A DNA stretch of 64,000 nucleotides from Pseudomonas oryzihabitans (GCF_001518815.1 NZ_CP013987.1:1-64000); one strand, 5' to 3'; numbered from the stretch's first letter, positions 40,093 through 53,314 are shown. Numbers and translations are program-made. The notes: generated by a model from the sequence alone, not told the origin.

Positions 40093-41394
40093 CTACTTGG
40101 CGATCTTGATCAGCTTGCAGTAATAGAAGCCGTCGTGGCCGTCGGGCTGCGGCAGGAGCTGGCGGCCATGGGGCTGGGCAAGGCCCCAGGGAGCGGGGAT
40201 ATCCAGCTCGCGGGCGCCCGGGGTGCGGGCGAGAAAGGCGGCGAGGTTGTCGCTGTTTTCTTCCGGCAACACCGAGCAGGTGGCGTAGACCAGGATGCCG
40301 CCTACCTCCAGCGTCGGCCAGAGCGCGTCCAGCAATTCACCCTGCAGCTGCACCAGGGGCGCGATGTCGCTGGCCTGGCGGGTCAGCTTGATGTCCGGAT
40401 GACGGCGGATCACCCCGGTGGCGCTGCAGGGAGCGTCCAGCAGGATGCGCTGGAACGCCGTGCCGTCCCACCAGTCGGCCACGGCGCGGCCATCGGCGGC
40501 CAGGGTACGGGCCGTGAGGCCCAGGCGCGCCAGATTCTGCTCGACGCGCTCCAGGCGACCGGCATCGGCATCCAGTGCCACCACCTCGGCCAGGGCGGGT
40601 TCGCGCTCCAGCAGGTGACAGGTCTTGCCACCGGGCGCAGCGCAGGCGTCCAGCACTCGCTGGCCGGGCGCCAGTTCCAGCAGGTCCGCCGCCAGCTGGG
40701 CGGCCTCGTCCTGCACGCTGAGCCGACCCGCGGCAAAACCCGGCAGGGCGGTGACGTCCTGGGGTTGCAGCAGGCGGATGCCGTCGACGCTGAAGGTGCA
40801 GGGCACCGCCTCGATACCGGCGGCGGCCAGGTCGGCCAGATAGGCATCGCGACTGCCCTGGCGGCGATTGACCCTGAGGATCAGCGGCGGGTGCAGATTG
40901 TTCGCGGAGGCGATGGCTTCCCACTGCTCCGGCCAGCGCGCCTTGAGCGTCTTCTGCAGCCAGCGTGGATGAGCCAGGCGCGCGGCGGGATCGTGCTCCA
41001 GGGCCGGCAGCAGGCTCTCGTATTCGCGCTGGGCGCGGCGCAGCACGGCGTTGAGCAGACCCTTGGCCGAGGACTTCTTCAGCTTGTCGACACAGCCCAC
41101 CGTCTCGCCAATGGCGGCATGGGCCGGGATGCGGGTGTGGAACAGCTGGTAGAGACCGATCAGCAGCAGGGCTTCGAGATCGCGGTCGCCGGCCTTGAAG
41201 GGCTTTTGCAGGAGCTTTTCCGCCAGCAGTGACAGCCGCGGCTGCCAGCGCGCGGTACCAAAGGCCAGGTCCTGGGCCAGGGCGCGGTCACGTGGATCGA
41301 CCTTGGCCAATTGCTCGGGCAGGCTGCTGCCCAGGGAGGCACGTCCGGCCAGGACCGCGGCCAAGGCACGCGTGGCCGCCAGCCGCGGATTCAT
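40093..41394 (-). CDS. rsmB: 16S rRNA (cytosine967-C5)-methyltransferase RsmB
   Basis: A 433-residue protein (Sun/Fmu). An N-terminal NusB-like domain (about 1-140) precedes a SAM-dependent domain with [16 protein letters not shown], the DAPCSATG catalytic motif and [11 protein letters not shown] (the second active-site Cys). It methylates C967 of 16S rRNA. Its start overlaps the fmt stop by four bases (ATGA), so translation is coupled. Confidence 0.97.
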   Translation of the reverse strand: MNPRLAATRALAAVLAGRASLGSSLPEQLAKVDPRDRALAQDLAFGTARWQPRLSLLAEKLLQKPFKAGDRDLEALLLIGLYQLFHTRIPAHAAIGETVGCVDKLKKSSAKGLLNAVLRRAQREYESLLPALEHDPAARLAHPRWLQKTLKARWPEQWEAIASANNLHPPLILRVNRRQGSRDAYLADLAAAGIEAVPCTFSVDGIRLLQPQDVTALPGFAAGRLSVQDEAAQLAADLLELAPGQRVLDACAAPGGKTCHLLEREPALAEVVALDADAGRLERVEQNLARLGLTARTLAADGRAVADWWDGTAFQRILLDAPCSATGVIRRHPDIKLTRQASDIAPLVQLQGELLDALWPTLEVGGILVYATCSVLPEENSDNLAAFLARTPGARELDIPAPWGLAQPHGRQLLPQPDGHDGFYYCKLIKIAK

Positions 41395-42335
41395 AGACCC
41401 AGCACCTGACCGGGGGCGAAGCGCTCGCGGCGGGCGTTGTAGAGATCGGCGAAGCCCAGCGGTTTGCCGCCAGGCAGTTGCAGGCGGGTCAGACGCAGGG
41501 CGCCCTCGCCACAGGCGACCAGCAGGCCTGCGCGATCGGCGTCGAGCACCATGCCCGGAACGCCCTGCCCTTCGGCCAGTTCCGCGGCCCAGACCTTGAG
41601 GGGTTCACCAGCCAGGGCGGTGTGGCACAGCGGCCAGGGATCGAAGGCGCGGATACGGCGCTCCAGTTCCACCGCCGGACGACCCCAGTCCAACCGGGCC
41701 TCGTCCTTGTTGAGCTTGTGGGCGTAGGTGGCCAGGTTGTCGTCCTGTACCTCGCCCTGCAGACTGCCGTCGGCCAGCCCCGGCAGGGCCTGGACCACGG
41801 CGGCGGCGCCCAGGGCGGCCAGGCGGTCGTGCAGGCATCCGCCGGTGTCCGTGGCGGTCAGGGGCGTCTTGACCTTGCTCAGCATCGGCCCGGTATCCAG
41901 GCCGGCCTCCATGCGCATCACGGTGACGCCGGACTCGGCATCGCCCGCCTCCAGCGCACGCTGGATGGGCGCCGCGCCTCGCCAGCGCGGCAGCAGCGAG
42001 GCATGGCTGTTGATGCAACCCAGGCGAGGGATGTCCAGCACCACCTGGGGCAGGATCAGGCCGTAGGCCACTACCACCAGCAGGTCGGGTTCCAGGGCCG
42101 CCAGGGTGGCCTGGGCCGCGGGATCACGCAGGGTTGGCGGCTGCTGCACGGGGATGCCGTGGGCCAGTGCCAGCTGCTTGACCGGACTCATGGCCAGCTT
42201 CTGGCCACGCCCGGCAGGGCGATCCGGCTGGGTGTAGACGGCAGCGATGGGGTAACCGGCGTCGATCAGCGCCTGCAGGTGCACGGCGGCGAATTCCGGG
42301 GTTCCGGCGAAGACGAGGCGTAGGGATCTGGACAT
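41391..42335 (-). CDS. fmt: methionyl-tRNA formyltransferase
   Basis: A 314-residue enzyme. It starts [20 protein letters not shown]; the active-site segment [20 protein letters not shown] and the C-terminal OB-like domain are present. It formylates Met-tRNA(fMet) with 10-formyl-THF. The frame is open 49 codons earlier, but similarity begins at 42335. It lies downstream of def, the deformylase that removes the same formyl group. Confidence 0.98.
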   Translation of the reverse strand: MSRSLRLVFAGTPEFAAVHLQALIDAGYPIAAVYTQPDRPAGRGQKLAMSPVKQLALAHGIPVQQPPTLRDPAAQATLAALEPDLLVVVAYGLILPQVVLDIPRLGCINSHASLLPRWRGAAPIQRALEAGDAESGVTVMRMEAGLDTGPMLSKVKTPLTATDTGGCLHDRLAALGAAAVVQALPGLADGSLQGEVQDDNLATYAHKLNKDEARLDWGRPAVELERRIRAFDPWPLCHTALAGEPLKVWAAELAEGQGVPGMVLDADRAGLLVACGEGALRLTRLQLPGGKPLGFADLYNARRERFAPGQVLGL

Positions 42336-42393
42336 GGCGGACCTGGCGGAAAGGGCGAGCGGCGGACGCCAGAGACGCCGTCCGCCAGGGCGA

Positions 42394-42900
42394 TCAGGCC
42401 TTGTGGCGCTGCTGCTTTTCGAGCTTCTTCTTGATGCGATCACGCTTGAGCGGCGACAGATAGTCGACGAACAGCTTGCCATCGAGGTGATCGATCTCGT
42501 GCTGGATGCACACCGCCAGCAGGCCGTCGCACTCCAGCTCGAAGGACTTGCCGTCGCGGTCCAGGGCAGTCACCCGGACGCGCTCGGGACGGCAGACCTT
42601 TTCGTAGAACCCGGGGATCGACAGGCAGCCTTCCTGGTACTCGCCCAGTTCCTGGGTGAGCGGCTCGGCTTCCGGATTGATGAAGACCAGCGGTTCGCTC
42701 TTGTCTTCGCTGACGTCGATCACCACCAGGCGGCGATGGACGTTGACCTGGGTGGCGGCCAGACCGATGCCGGGCGCTTCGTACATGGTCTCGAACATGT
42801 CGTCGATGGTCTGGCGCAGAGCGTCGTCGACCACGTCGATGGGCTTGGCGACGGTGCGCAGGCGGGGATCGGGAAATTCGAGGATGTCTAGGATCGCCAT
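42394..42900 (-). CDS. def: peptide deformylase
   Basis: A 168-residue metalloprotease with all three motifs: [15 protein letters not shown] (metal-ligand Cys) and QHEIDHLDG (HExxH). It removes the N-formyl group from nascent proteins. It heads the def-fmt-rsmB row and is divergent from the LysM protein; the 229-base gap between them shows no other gene. Confidence 0.98.
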   Translation of the reverse strand: MAILDILEFPDPRLRTVAKPIDVVDDALRQTIDDMFETMYEAPGIGLAATQVNVHRRLVVIDVSEDKSEPLVFINPEAEPLTQELGEYQEGCLSIPGFYEKVCRPERVRVTALDRDGKSFELECDGLLAVCIQHEIDHLDGKLFVDYLSPLKRDRIKKKLEKQQRHKA

Positions 42901-43129
42901 GGCGTTGAGGGCACTTGTGGAATACAGTCAAGGGGCGCTGCTAAGATGCCGCAGCGTTGTATCCACCCGCTTCGGGCAGGTCCCGGAAGGTGGATGACGT
43001 CGGTCGACGGGGATGAGCGCCTGCGCTGCCCGGTGCCGACAGAGGTGGCACTCAGGGCACGACTGGGGCGATTCCCCGACGTTTGCGTGAAGACGGTTCT
43101 TCAAAGCCAAGTGTAAAGGGATTCGACGC

Positions 43130-44161
43130 ATGAGGAAATCTTTGTTCGCCCTGCTGCTGGTCGCAGGGGGCGCCCTGCAGTCGGCGTACGCGGCGGTCAC
43201 CCTGCGTCAGGACCACCCGGAAAGCTATACCGTGGTCCGTGGCGATACCCTCTGGGACATCTCCGCCAGATTCCTCAGCAAGCCCTGGGAATGGCCAGAG
43301 ATCTGGCAGGCCAATCCGCAGATCAAGAATCCCCACCTCATCTATCCCGGCGACACCCTGGTGCTGAGCTACGTCGACGGCCAGCCGCGCCTGCAGCTCA
43401 ACCGCGGTGCCTCGCGTGGCACGGTCAAGCTGTCGCCCACGGTGCGCAGCACGCCTATCGCCGAAGCCATCCCGGCCATTCCGCTGGAAGCGGTGAACAG
43501 CTTCCTGCTGCAGAATCGCGCCATCGACTCGGCCGAACAGTTCCAGTCGGCGCCCTATGTGGTGGCCGGCAACGCCGAACGCGTGGTGAGCGGCGCCGGT
43601 GATCGCATCTATGTGCGCGGCAAGTTGCAGCCAGGGGTGTCCGCCTATGGCATCTACCGCCAGGGCAAGACCTATGTCGATCCCAAGACCGGCGCCTTTC
43701 TCGGCATCAACGGCGACTTCATCGGCAGCGCCGACCTGGTCACCCAGGAAGGCGATATCGCCACCCTGAAGCTGACCCGCACCACCCAGGAGGTTCGCCT
43801 GGGCGACCGGCTGTTCCCCACCGAGGAACGGCTGGTGAATTCCACCTTCATGCCCAGCGCCCCGGCCCGCGACGTCAGCGGCCTGATCCTCGACGTGCCC
43901 CGCGGCGTCACCCAGGTCGGCCAGTTCGATGTGGTGACCCTCAACAAAGGCACCCGCGATGGCCTGATCGAGGGTAACGTCCTGGCCGTGTACAAGACCG
44001 GCGAGACGGTACGTGATCGCATCACCGGCGAACTGGTGAAGATCCCCGACGAGCGTGCCGGTCTGCTGATGGTCTTTCGCGCCTATGACAAGATCAGCTA
44101 CGGCCTGATCCTGACCGCTACCCGCCAGCTGGAGCTGATGGACAAGGTGCGCAACCCCTAA
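43130..44161 (+). CDS. LysM domain protein, secreted
   Basis: A 343-residue protein with a signal peptide (MRKSLFALLLVAGGALQSAYA) and one LysM domain right after it (about residues 31-78, YTVVRGDTLWDIS). LysM binds peptidoglycan; the remaining 260 residues have no catalytic motif that I recognise. It occurs next to dprA in other Pseudomonas and probably acts in the periplasm at the cell wall. Confidence 0.9.
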   Translation: MRKSLFALLLVAGGALQSAYAAVTLRQDHPESYTVVRGDTLWDISARFLSKPWEWPEIWQANPQIKNPHLIYPGDTLVLSYVDGQPRLQLNRGASRGTVKLSPTVRSTPIAEAIPAIPLEAVNSFLLQNRAIDSAEQFQSAPYVVAGNAERVVSGAGDRIYVRGKLQPGVSAYGIYRQGKTYVDPKTGAFLGINGDFIGSADLVTQEGDIATLKLTRTTQEVRLGDRLFPTEERLVNSTFMPSAPARDVSGLILDVPRGVTQVGQFDVVTLNKGTRDGLIEGNVLAVYKTGETVRDRITGELVKIPDERAGLLMVFRAYDKISYGLILTATRQLELMDKVRNP

Positions 44162-44212
44162 CCTCTCTCAGGTCGCCAGGATGGCGACCGGCCACACTCA
44201 AGGAAGACTTCC

Positions 44213-45298
44213 ATGGCCACCCTCTCCCCCGCCGAGCAGGACGCTCGGCTCCGCCTGCATGCCCTGCCGGAACTCGGTGCCGTGCGCCAGCGGCTGCTGC
44301 TGGATGCCTTCGGCAGCGCCGCCGCCGCCCTTAGCGCGCCCGCGTCGGCCTGGCGCGCCCTGCGCCTGCCGGCGGTGGCCGCGGAGGCCCGCCGCAGCGC
44401 CGCGACCCGTGAGCGGGTCGCCCGAGCCCTGGCCTGGCTGGACGGGCCCGATCGCCATCTGCTCTGCCTGGGCGACGACCGCTATCCGGCGCTGCTCGCC
44501 GAGATCGCCGATCCACCGCCGCTGCTGTTCGTCGAAGGTCGCGTCGAGTTGCTCGAGCAGCCGCAACTGGCCCTGGTCGGCAGCCGCCAGGCCAGTGCCC
44601 AGGGCCTGGACAACGCCCGGCGCTTCGCCCAGAGCCTGGCCACGGCCGGATTCTGCATCACCAGTGGCCTGGCCCTGGGTATCGATGGCGCCGCGCACCA
44701 GGGGGCCCTGGATGGCGGTGGTGCCACGGTTGCGGTGCTAGGTACCGGTCTGCTGCAGCTCTATCCTCGGCGGCACCTGGGTCTGGCCCAGCGCCTGCTG
44801 GCGGAAGGGGGCGCGCTGGTCTCCGAGTTGCCGCTGGACTGCACCCCCCAGGCGGCTAACTTCCCCCGGCGCAACAGGATCATCAGCGGCCTGAGCCTGG
44901 GCACCCTGGTGGTGGAAGCCAGTCCGTCCAGTGGCTCCCTGATCACCGCCCGGCTGGCCGCCGAGCAAGGTCGCGAGGTCTTCGCCCTGCCCGGCTCCAT
45001 CCACCATCCGGGCGCCCGAGGCTGCCATCAGCTGATCCGCGAGGGCGCGCAACTGGTGGAAAGTGTGGAGCACATCCTCGAAGCCCTGCAGGGCTGGCGT
45101 CGCCTGGCACCAATGGCCGCAGCCGTGGTGGTCGAGGACGACCCGCTGTTGCGGCATCTGGCAGCAGGACCGCTCAACAGCGAGGAACTGGCGCGCCTCA
45201 GTGGGCAGTCGCTGCCGGAGGTGCTGGTGCGCCTGACCGACCTGGAGCTGGAAGGCCGGGTGGCCGCACAACAGGGCAGCTGGAGTCGCCTCGGCTAG
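44213..45298 (+). CDS. dprA: DNA-processing protein DprA (Smf)
   Basis: A 361-residue DprA. An N-terminal SAM-like domain precedes the extended Rossmann fold (GSRQASAQG, the SGLALGIDGAAHQGAL segment, FPRRNRIISGLS), and a C-terminal winged-helix-like domain ends the protein. It loads RecA on incoming single-stranded DNA in transformation. The ATG at 44213 follows AGGAAG. tsaC follows on the same strand. Confidence 0.95.
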   Translation: MATLSPAEQDARLRLHALPELGAVRQRLLLDAFGSAAAALSAPASAWRALRLPAVAAEARRSAATRERVARALAWLDGPDRHLLCLGDDRYPALLAEIADPPPLLFVEGRVELLEQPQLALVGSRQASAQGLDNARRFAQSLATAGFCITSGLALGIDGAAHQGALDGGGATVAVLGTGLLQLYPRRHLGLAQRLLAEGGALVSELPLDCTPQAANFPRRNRIISGLSLGTLVVEASPSSGSLITARLAAEQGREVFALPGSIHHPGARGCHQLIREGAQLVESVEHILEALQGWRRLAPMAAAVVVEDDPLLRHLAAGPLNSEELARLSGQSLPEVLVRLTDLELEGRVAAQQGSWSRLG

Positions 45299-45362
45299 AG
45301 CCGGATGACTGGCATCGGCGCCGCGCTCGGGTAGACTTCAGGGATTTGGCGGAGGCAAGGCG

Positions 45363-45917
45363 ATGCACAACAGCTGGCGAGTACGGCAGGCGGCGCGAAT
45401 CGTGCGCGAGGGGGGCGTGCTGGCCTATCCCACCGAGGCCGTCTGGGGCCTGGGCTGCGATCCCTGGGACCAGGCCGCGGTCTATCGCCTGCTGATGCTC
45501 AAGCGGCGTCCCCTGGAAAAGGGCCTGATCCTGGTCGCCGACACCATCCGCCAGTTCGACTTCCTGCTCCACGACCTGCCGGAAGAGTCCCTGGCCAAGC
45601 TGGCCAGTACCTGGCCAGGGCCCAACACCTGGCTGGTACCTCACCACAACCGCCTGCCCGGCTGGGTGACCGGTGCCCACGCCACCGTGGCGCTGCGGGT
45701 CTCCGAACATCCGCTGGTGGGCGAACTCTGCGCCCTCACCGGTCCGCTGATCTCCACCTCGGCCAACCCCGCAGGACGCCCGGCGGCGCGCTCGCGGCTG
45801 AGGGTTCAGCAGTACTTTCCCGGCATGCTGGATGGCATCCTCATGGGCGAGCTGGGTGGGCGCAAGAATCCCAGCGTGATTCGCGATCTGGTCAACGGCA
45901 AGGTCTTTCGGCCCTAG
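45363..45917 (+). CDS. tsaC: L-threonylcarbamoyladenylate synthase
   Basis: A 184-residue Sua5/YciO/YrdC protein of the short (TsaC) type, without the extra Sua5 domain. It contains the conserved [13 protein letters not shown] and [12 protein letters not shown] segments. It makes threonylcarbamoyl-AMP from Thr, bicarbonate and ATP, the first step to t6A37 in tRNA. In P. aeruginosa the next gene is qor; here a hybrid kinase gene intervenes. Confidence 0.95.
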   Translation: MHNSWRVRQAARIVREGGVLAYPTEAVWGLGCDPWDQAAVYRLLMLKRRPLEKGLILVADTIRQFDFLLHDLPEESLAKLASTWPGPNTWLVPHHNRLPGWVTGAHATVALRVSEHPLVGELCALTGPLISTSANPAGRPAARSRLRVQQYFPGMLDGILMGELGGRKNPSVIRDLVNGKVFRP

Positions 45918-45971
45918 GTTCCGTACGCACCGTCACCGACCTCGCGCAGGCACCTTTCGCACAGCTGAACG

Positions 45972-48900
45972 TCAGTCCAGCAACTGGCGCAGCTGCCGGG
46001 CCAGGGCTTCGATCTGGAACGGCTTGGCCAACGACGGCTCGCCATTCGGCGTCGAGCGCTCGGCGTGGCCGCTGACGAACAGCACCGGCAATCCCGGCCA
46101 GCGTTCGCGCAGGCGCTCTGCCAGGTCGGCGCCATCGAGATCCGGCAGGCCGAGATCGGTGATCAGCAGGTCGCAGGGCAGGTCGCCGTCCACCAGGGTG
46201 AGCGCCGCCGAGGCGCTGGCCGCGGTACGCACGCGATAGCCCAGTTCGGTGAGCATCTCGCGCAACAGCAGCCGCACCGAGACATCGTCTTCCACCAGCA
46301 GCAGACGTTCACCGCGGCTCTGGGCGACAGCCGCCTGGGGCACCTGATGCTGCGCCTGGGTCTCGGAAGAGGCGCAGGGCAGCCAGAGGCTGACGCGGGT
46401 ACCGTTGCCGGGCGCACTGTCCAGGGTGACATGGCCGCCCGACTGCTTGATGAAACCATAGAGCATCGACAGGCCCAGACCGGTGCCCTGGCCGATGGGC
46501 TTGGTGGTGAAAAAGGGGTCGAAGGCGCGATCCACCACCTCGGCGGGCATGCCGCTGCCGGTGTCGGCGATGGTCAGGCGCACGTAGTCGCCTGGCGGCA
46601 GGTCATGCTCGGCGGCGAGGTCGGTGAGGTGATCGAGGGCGGTTTCCAGGGTCAGGCGACCCCCCTCGGGCATGGCATCGCGGGCGTTGATCACCAGGTT
46701 CAGCAGGGCGTTTTCCAGCTGGTTGGTGTCGGTGCGGGCCGACGGCAGCTGCGGCGCGAGACTGGTGCGCAGGGTGATGCGCTCGCCCAGGGTGCGCTGG
46801 AAGAGTTCTTCCAGGGACAGGATCAGGTCGTTCACCGCCACCGGTCGCGGGTCCAGGGTCTGCCGGCGGGCGAAGGCCAGCAGTCGATGGGTCAGGGCCG
46901 CGGCGCGGGTAGCGGACTGCTCGGCGGTATCCAGGTAGCGCTGCAGATTGTCGTGGCGGCCCTGGTCCAGGCGGCGGCGCAGCAATTCCAGCGAGCCGCT
47001 GATGCCGGTGAGCAGATTGTTGAAATCATGGGCGATGCCGCCGGTGAGATGACCGATGGCCTCCATCTTCTGCGCCTGGCGCAGCGCCGCTTCGGCGTTC
47101 TGCAGCGCCAGGGCGGCGTCGTGCTCGACGGTGATGTCGCGGCCGAAGACATAGATGCGTCCATCATGATCAGCGGTGGCCTTCCACATCATGTAGCGCC
47201 AGTTGCCCTCGCGGGTGCGCAGCCGTCCAGGCAGGTCGCTCAGCACCTCGCCCTGGCGCAGGGCGGCCAGGCGCGGGAATACCGGTGGATCGTCGGGATG
47301 CTCCAGAGACGTGGGCGGCTGATGGCGCAGTTCCTCGTCGTCCCAGCCGAGGGTGCGGCTCCAGGCCGGATTGCGACTCAGCCAACGCTGACCCTGGATC
47401 ACTCCGAGCAGGTCGTCGGCCACCCGCCACATGCGGTCGCGTTCGACGGTGCGTTCGTGGACGCGCTGTTCGAGCAGTTCGGCCAGCCGCCGCAGCCGAT
47501 GTTCGGCCATGCGGATCTCGCTGACGTCGGTATGGACGCCGACCCATTCGCAGACCACACCGTTCTCTCGCACCGGCAGGGCGCGCACGCTGAAGGTGCG
47601 CCACTGGCCGTCGCGGCAGCGCAACCGGTGTTCGTCATGGAAGTCCACCTGCTGCTGCACGGCCAGGCGCCAGCGGCGCAGGGTGCGCGGGGCATCCTCG
47701 GGATGCAAGGCATCGGCCCAGCCTTCCTGCTGATACTGGGCATAACTCTGTCCGGTCAGGGTGCTCCAGGCGAGCTGTTCGCCAAGCAGATGACCCTGGG
47801 CGTTGCTGGTCCAGACCACCCCTTGTACCGCCTCGACAGCGTTGCGAAAGCGCTGGTTGGACAGGTGCAGCGCGGCTTCGGCCTGCTTGCGCTGGGTCAG
47901 GTCCACCACCACCAGGCTCACCGAGAGTTCCTGGCCCACTTCCGACTGCAGCGGCGAGCCATGCAGGCTGACCCAGACCACCGAACCGTCCGGGCGCAGG
48001 AAGCGCTGATCCAGCTTGAAGCTGTCGCCGCGTTCACGCAGCGTTTCGAGACTGCGCTCCAAGAGCGCCCGGTCCTCGGGGTGGGTCTGGGCCTGCAGGG
48101 TCTGTTCCAGCACCCCGACCTCGTTGCGATCGAGCAGCTCGCAATAGCGGCGATTGGCGAGCAGGATACGGCCGCGGGCGTCGGTCTGGCAGATGCCGAC
48201 CGCCGCCTGGTTGATCAGGCTGGCCAGGCGTGCGCTGTGCTCGCGCAGGGCGTTCTCGGCGTCGACCCGCTGCTGGACGTCGTCGAACAGGGTGACCGAG
48301 GCGATCACCTCGCCCGTGGCCGAGCGAACCGGCGCACTGGATACCTCCAGCAGCCGGATGCTGCCGTCGGGCCGGCGATAGCGCATCAATTCGGGCGCCA
48401 CCGCCTGGCCGCTGCGCAAGACCCGCACGGTGGGATAGTCGTCCACTGCGTAGGGTTGGCCATTGGCATGCAGGGCACCGATGGCGCCATAGCGTTCGTC
48501 CAGCGTCTCCCCGGCCGGGCGTTTGCCCAGGAGGGTATCGACGCGATCATTGAGCATCACCGCTTCTTCGCTGCCGGCTTCGGTGATGGAGATGCCCAGG
48601 GGCGCCTGTTGCAGCACGCTGGCCAGCAACCCCTGTTCCAGCGATAGCCGCCGTTCCAGGTGCCGGGCCTGATCCTGGATCTGCTGGCGCGCCAGCAGGG
48701 CGCCGAGCAGCAGGGCCAGCTGGTCCAGCAACAGGCGCGTGTCCGCATCGACGGTATTGCCCAGCTGCAGGTAGCCCAAGGGCTGGGTGGCAGGACCGAA
48801 GGGAACGAGCAGCTGCCCCGGTAGCTGACTGCCCGCCTCGGCCACGGACAGCATCCGCGCCTGGGGATCATTGGCGAGGTCACGCAGGGCCTGGGTGGCG

Positions 48901-49355
48901 CACAGCCGCAAGGCGGCGAGATCCGTCGTGCCGCTGAGTCTTCGCGACCATTCGCCAAGCGCCTGCAGGCGCTGCGCTAGATCCCGCTCGGCGCTGCGTC
49001 GGGCGGCGAAGCGGGTACGCGTCGCCGGCGCCTGCCAGACGTGCAGCAGCCAGCCTACCGCGACATCCGCCCGGCGCAGGGGCATCAGGTGCAGGTCAAG
49101 TCGCACCAGGTGACCGTCGCGGTGGCGCAGACCCTGGGTCTGGCAGCGTTCGAGCGCGTCCAGCCACTGATCGGCGGGCGGCTCCGGCAGCAGCAGGCCG
49201 ACGATGGACTCGCCGACCTTGTCCTGCGCGCTCCAGCCCAGCAGCCGGGCGACGACCGGGCACCACTGCCCGATCCGCCCTTCGGCGGTCAGGGTGATCA
49301 GGGCCGTGTCCGTGGCGGTGTCGAGCAGGCTGGCGAGTGGGCTGGAGATAGGCAT
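45972..49355 (-). CDS. multi-PAS hybrid sensor histidine kinase/response regulator
   Basis: A 1,127-residue protein without obvious membrane helices, so probably cytoplasmic. An N-terminal PAS domain, a GAF-like segment (about 130-235) and four further PAS repeats (about 245-770) precede the HisKA domain with phospho-acceptor His776 in [11 protein letters not shown]. The HATPase domain has [21 protein letters not shown] and [10 protein letters not shown]-terminal receiver has Asp1067 in [10 protein letters not shown]. It would sense an internal cue (redox, light or ligand) and pass phosphate on. No partner regulator gene lies adjacent. It separates tsaC from qor, which are neighbours in P. 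aeruginosa, so it looks inserted. Confidence 0.92.
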   Translation of the reverse strand: MPISSPLASLLDTATDTALITLTAEGRIGQWCPVVARLLGWSAQDKVGESIVGLLLPEPPADQWLDALERCQTQGLRHRDGHLVRLDLHLMPLRRADVAVGWLLHVWQAPATRTRFAARRSAERDLAQRLQALGEWSRRLSGTTDLAALRLCATQALRDLANDPQARMLSVAEAGSQLPGQLLVPFGPATQPLGYLQLGNTVDADTRLLLDQLALLLGALLARQQIQDQARHLERRLSLEQGLLASVLQQAPLGISITEAGSEEAVMLNDRVDTLLGKRPAGETLDERYGAIGALHANGQPYAVDDYPTVRVLRSGQAVAPELMRYRRPDGSIRLLEVSSAPVRSATGEVIASVTLFDDVQQRVDAENALREHSARLASLINQAAVGICQTDARGRILLANRRYCELLDRNEVGVLEQTLQAQTHPEDRALLERSLETLRERGDSFKLDQRFLRPDGSVVWVSLHGSPLQSEVGQELSVSLVVVDLTQRKQAEAALHLSNQRFRNAVEAVQGVVWTSNAQGHLLGEQLAWSTLTGQSYAQYQQEGWADALHPEDAPRTLRRWRLAVQQQVDFHDEHRLRCRDGQWRTFSVRALPVRENGVVCEWVGVHTDVSEIRMAEHRLRRLAELLEQRVHERTVERDRMWRVADDLLGVIQGQRWLSRNPAWSRTLGWDDEELRHQPPTSLEHPDDPPVFPRLAALRQGEVLSDLPGRLRTREGNWRYMMWKATADHDGRIYVFGRDITVEHDAALALQNAEAALRQAQKMEAIGHLTGGIAHDFNNLLTGISGSLELLRRRLDQGRHDNLQRYLDTAEQSATRAAALTHRLLAFARRQTLDPRPVAVNDLILSLEELFQRTLGERITLRTSLAPQLPSARTDTNQLENALLNLVINARDAMPEGGRLTLETALDHLTDLAAEHDLPPGDYVRLTIADTGSGMPAEVVDRAFDPFFTTKPIGQGTGLGLSMLYGFIKQSGGHVTLDSAPGNGTRVSLWLPCASSETQAQHQVPQAAVAQSRGERLLLVEDDVSVRLLLREMLTELGYRVRTAASASAALTLVDGDLPCDLLITDLGLPDLDGADLAERLRERWPGLPVLFVSGHAERSTPNGEPSLAKPFQIEALARQLRQLLD

Positions 49356-49513
49356 GACAGGGGCAGCGATCCGGCCGATTCTGAAAAGGACGCCGAGTCC
49401 GTACTGGCTCGACTGTCCGAGATAGACCGGCGTTTACCCCTGTCGTGCCGGCCGGCTGCGGGAAACTTAATGGCCGTCACGATTTACCCAGCCAGGCGCG
49501 TGGGCGTCTCGTC

Positions 49514-51537
<2,024 letters not shown>

Positions 51538-51541
51538 ACCC

Positions 51542-52357
51542 ATGGATCGCTACGCCGTCTTCGGCAACCCCATCGCCCACAGCAAGTCGCCGCTGATCCA
51601 CAGCCTGTTCGCCGACCAGACCGGCGAGCGCCTGCACTACGGCACGCTGCTGGCGCCGCTGGACGGCTTCGCCGAAAGCGCACGCAGCTTCTTCCAGAGT
51701 GGCCTGGGCGCCAATGTCACGGTGCCCTTCAAGGAAGAGGCCTACCAGCTGTGCGACGACCTCACCCCGCGCGCCCGGCGCGCCGGGGCGGTCAACACCC
51801 TCAAGCGCCAGCCTGACGGTCGCCTGCTGGGCGACAACACCGATGGCGCTGGCCTGGTGCGGGACCTCACGGTCAACGCCGGTCTGCAGCTGGCTGGGCA
51901 GCGCATCCTGGTGCTGGGTGCCGGAGGCGCGGTACGCGGCGTGCTGGAGCCGCTGCTGGCCTGCAACCCCGGGCAACTGGTGCTGGCCAATCGCACCGAG
52001 CTCAAGGCGGTGCAGCTGGCGCGGGAATTCGCCGAGCTGGGGGCCATCGAGGTGGCCGCCTTCTCCACCCTGCGCGAGCCCTTCGACGTCATCATCAACG
52101 GCACCTCCGCTAGCCTCGGTGGCGGTCGCCCACCGCTCTCGGAAGCGGTGATCGGCCCCCAGACGGTGACCTACGACATGATGTACGGCAAAGACCTGAC
52201 CGCCTTCAATCGCTGGGCGCAGGATGAAGGCGCCTTCCACACCCTGGATGGCCTGGGCATGCTGGTGGAACAGGCCGCCGAGGCCTTCGAACTCTGGCGC
52301 GGCGTGCGCCCCGACGGTGCGCCGGTACTGGCGGAGCTGAGGCGACAACTGGGTTAG
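51542..52357 (+). CDS. aroE: shikimate dehydrogenase (NADP+)
   Basis: A 271-residue AroE. The substrate segment [10 protein letters not shown] and NVTVPFKE(Lys) region are at the N-terminus, the NADP-binding loop GAGGAVRGV is central, and the C-terminal [11 protein letters not shown] is conserved. It reduces 3-dehydroshikimate. It follows hemF directly, the usual Pseudomonas order. Confidence 0.97.
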   Translation: MDRYAVFGNPIAHSKSPLIHSLFADQTGERLHYGTLLAPLDGFAESARSFFQSGLGANVTVPFKEEAYQLCDDLTPRARRAGAVNTLKRQPDGRLLGDNTDGAGLVRDLTVNAGLQLAGQRILVLGAGGAVRGVLEPLLACNPGQLVLANRTELKAVQLAREFAELGAIEVAAFSTLREPFDVIINGTSASLGGGRPPLSEAVIGPQTVTYDMMYGKDLTAFNRWAQDEGAFHTLDGLGMLVEQAAEAFELWRGVRPDGAPVLAELRRQLG

Positions 52358-52368
52358 TTCGGGATGCT

Positions 52369-52451
52369 GTTGGGCTTCGCTGCGCTCAGCGCCAACCTAC
52401 GGGAACTCCATTGTAGGTTGGGTTGAGGCGGCTACATCGCCGAAGCCCAAC
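52369..52451. repeat. REP-like inverted repeat, type 2
   Basis: An inverted repeat with arms GTTGGGCTTCG-CTGCGCTCAGC...CCAACCTAC (52369-52400) and GTAGGTTGGGTTGAGGCGGC...CGAAGCCCAAC (52413-52451), separated by 12 bases, right after aroE. The same arms occur at 53315-53482. This GGGCTTCGCTGCGCTC / CCCAACCTAC family is a common intergenic repeat in gammaproteobacteria including Pseudomonas. Confidence 0.85.
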
Positions 52452-52460
52452 GGGCCGCAG

Positions 52461-52886
52461 TCAGCCCGCCAGCTGGGGCTGGCGCCTGCGCGAGGCCAGA
52501 GACACCGGCCACGCCTGGGCGATGCCGAAGCCGATTTCGATCACCAGGAACATTGCCAACAGGGGACTGGCACCCTGGTACAGGGCCCAGGCCTGCCAGA
52601 GGGCGAACAGGCCCCTGGCCACGGCGTCGTAGCGCCCCAGCGTCACCGAGGGGCTGGCCAGCCGCAGCGCCGCCCAGACGCATACCACGGAGCCGAGCAG
52701 GTTGCCCAGCAGCAGGGCTTCCGGGCTGAAGGTCGCCAGGGGGGCGAATCCCAGCCACTGCCCCAGGGCGTCGAGCTGCCGCAGCAGCCAGGCGAGACTC
52801 CAGGGGGTGGCAAAAGGCGCGGTGACCAGCAGATCATAGAGGGCGCTGGCACGGACCAGCCGCAGATAGGGCGCAAGCTTCCACAT
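52461..52886 (-). CDS. small membrane protein of unknown function
   Basis: A 141-residue protein with about four hydrophobic segments (AWLLRQLDALG, LLLGNLLGSVVCVWAAL, GLFALWQAWALYQ, LLAMFLVIEIGFGIAQ). I do not recognise the family. A MerR-type regulator is encoded divergently 71 bases away, and a 9-6-9 palindrome in the shared promoter overlaps this gene's -35, so its expression is probably regulated by that MerR protein. It could be part of a metal, drug or redox response, but nothing in the sequence shows which. Confidence 0.7.
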   Translation of the reverse strand: MWKLAPYLRLVRASALYDLLVTAPFATPWSLAWLLRQLDALGQWLGFAPLATFSPEALLLGNLLGSVVCVWAALRLASPSVTLGRYDAVARGLFALWQAWALYQGASPLLAMFLVIEIGFGIAQAWPVSLASRRRQPQLAG

Positions 52887-52922
52887 GGACGGACTTCCTT
52901 GAACGAGAGGAAATCCAGTGTC

Positions 52923-52950
52923 GACCCTGGAGCTAGGTCCAGGGTCAAGG
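52923..52950 (-). promoter_or_regulatory. MerR-type operator/promoter between 52461-52886 and the merR gene
   Basis: GACCCTGGA-GCTAGG-TCCAGGGTC (52923-52946) is a perfect 9-bp dyad with a 6-base centre. On the minus strand TTGACC at 52948-52943 lies at its edge and a weak -10 (GACACT) follows after about 20 bases. A long (19-20 base) spacer holding the dyad is the hallmark of MerR-activated promoters. The merR Shine-Dalgarno AAGGAG follows at 52947-52952. Confidence 0.75.
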
Positions 52951-52957
52951 AGAACGG

Positions 52958-53308
52958 ATGCGTATCGGCACCCTCGCCCAGGCGACCGGCCTGACCCGCG
53001 ATACCCTGAGATTCTACGAGCGCCAGGGACTGCTCAAGGCCAGGCGCCGGGCCAATGGCTACCGCGACTATCCGCCCGAAGCCGTGGAATGGCTGGGCTA
53101 TATCCGCACCGCCCAGCGGTTGGGCTTCAGCCTGCAGGAGATCGCCGCGAATCTGGAAGACGTCGAGCGCGCCGCCGATCCCGACGCCTTTCTGCAAGAC
53201 CTGCTGCGCGACAAGCTCAGGGTCATCGAGGCGCGCATCGATGAATTGCAGGCGTTGCGTGGGGTGCTGTATTCGCGCTTGGGTGAAGCCTGTCCGCTGC
53301 GAACGTAG
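52958..53308 (+). CDS. MerR-family transcriptional regulator
   Basis: A 116-residue MerR protein. The winged helix at the N-terminus (MRIGTLAQATGLTRDTLRFYERQGLL, here split by function) is followed by the dimerisation coiled coil. It has a single near-C-terminal Cys (EACPLRT), not the Cys triad of metal-sensing CueR/MerR, so the inducer is not obviously a metal. It is short for the family. It faces the membrane gene through a typical MerR operator, and REP-like repeats lie on both sides of the pair. Confidence 0.88.
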   Translation: MRIGTLAQATGLTRDTLRFYERQGLLKARRRANGYRDYPPEAVEWLGYIRTAQRLGFSLQEIAANLEDVERAADPDAFLQDLLRDKLRVIEARIDELQALRGVLYSRLGEACPLRT

Positions 53309-53314
53309 CTGAGC

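Noticed and set aside
46065-48647. 860-codon plus-strand open frame opposite the hybrid kinase
   Set aside because: Antisense shadow of a gene with clear PAS, HisKA, HATPase and receiver motifs.
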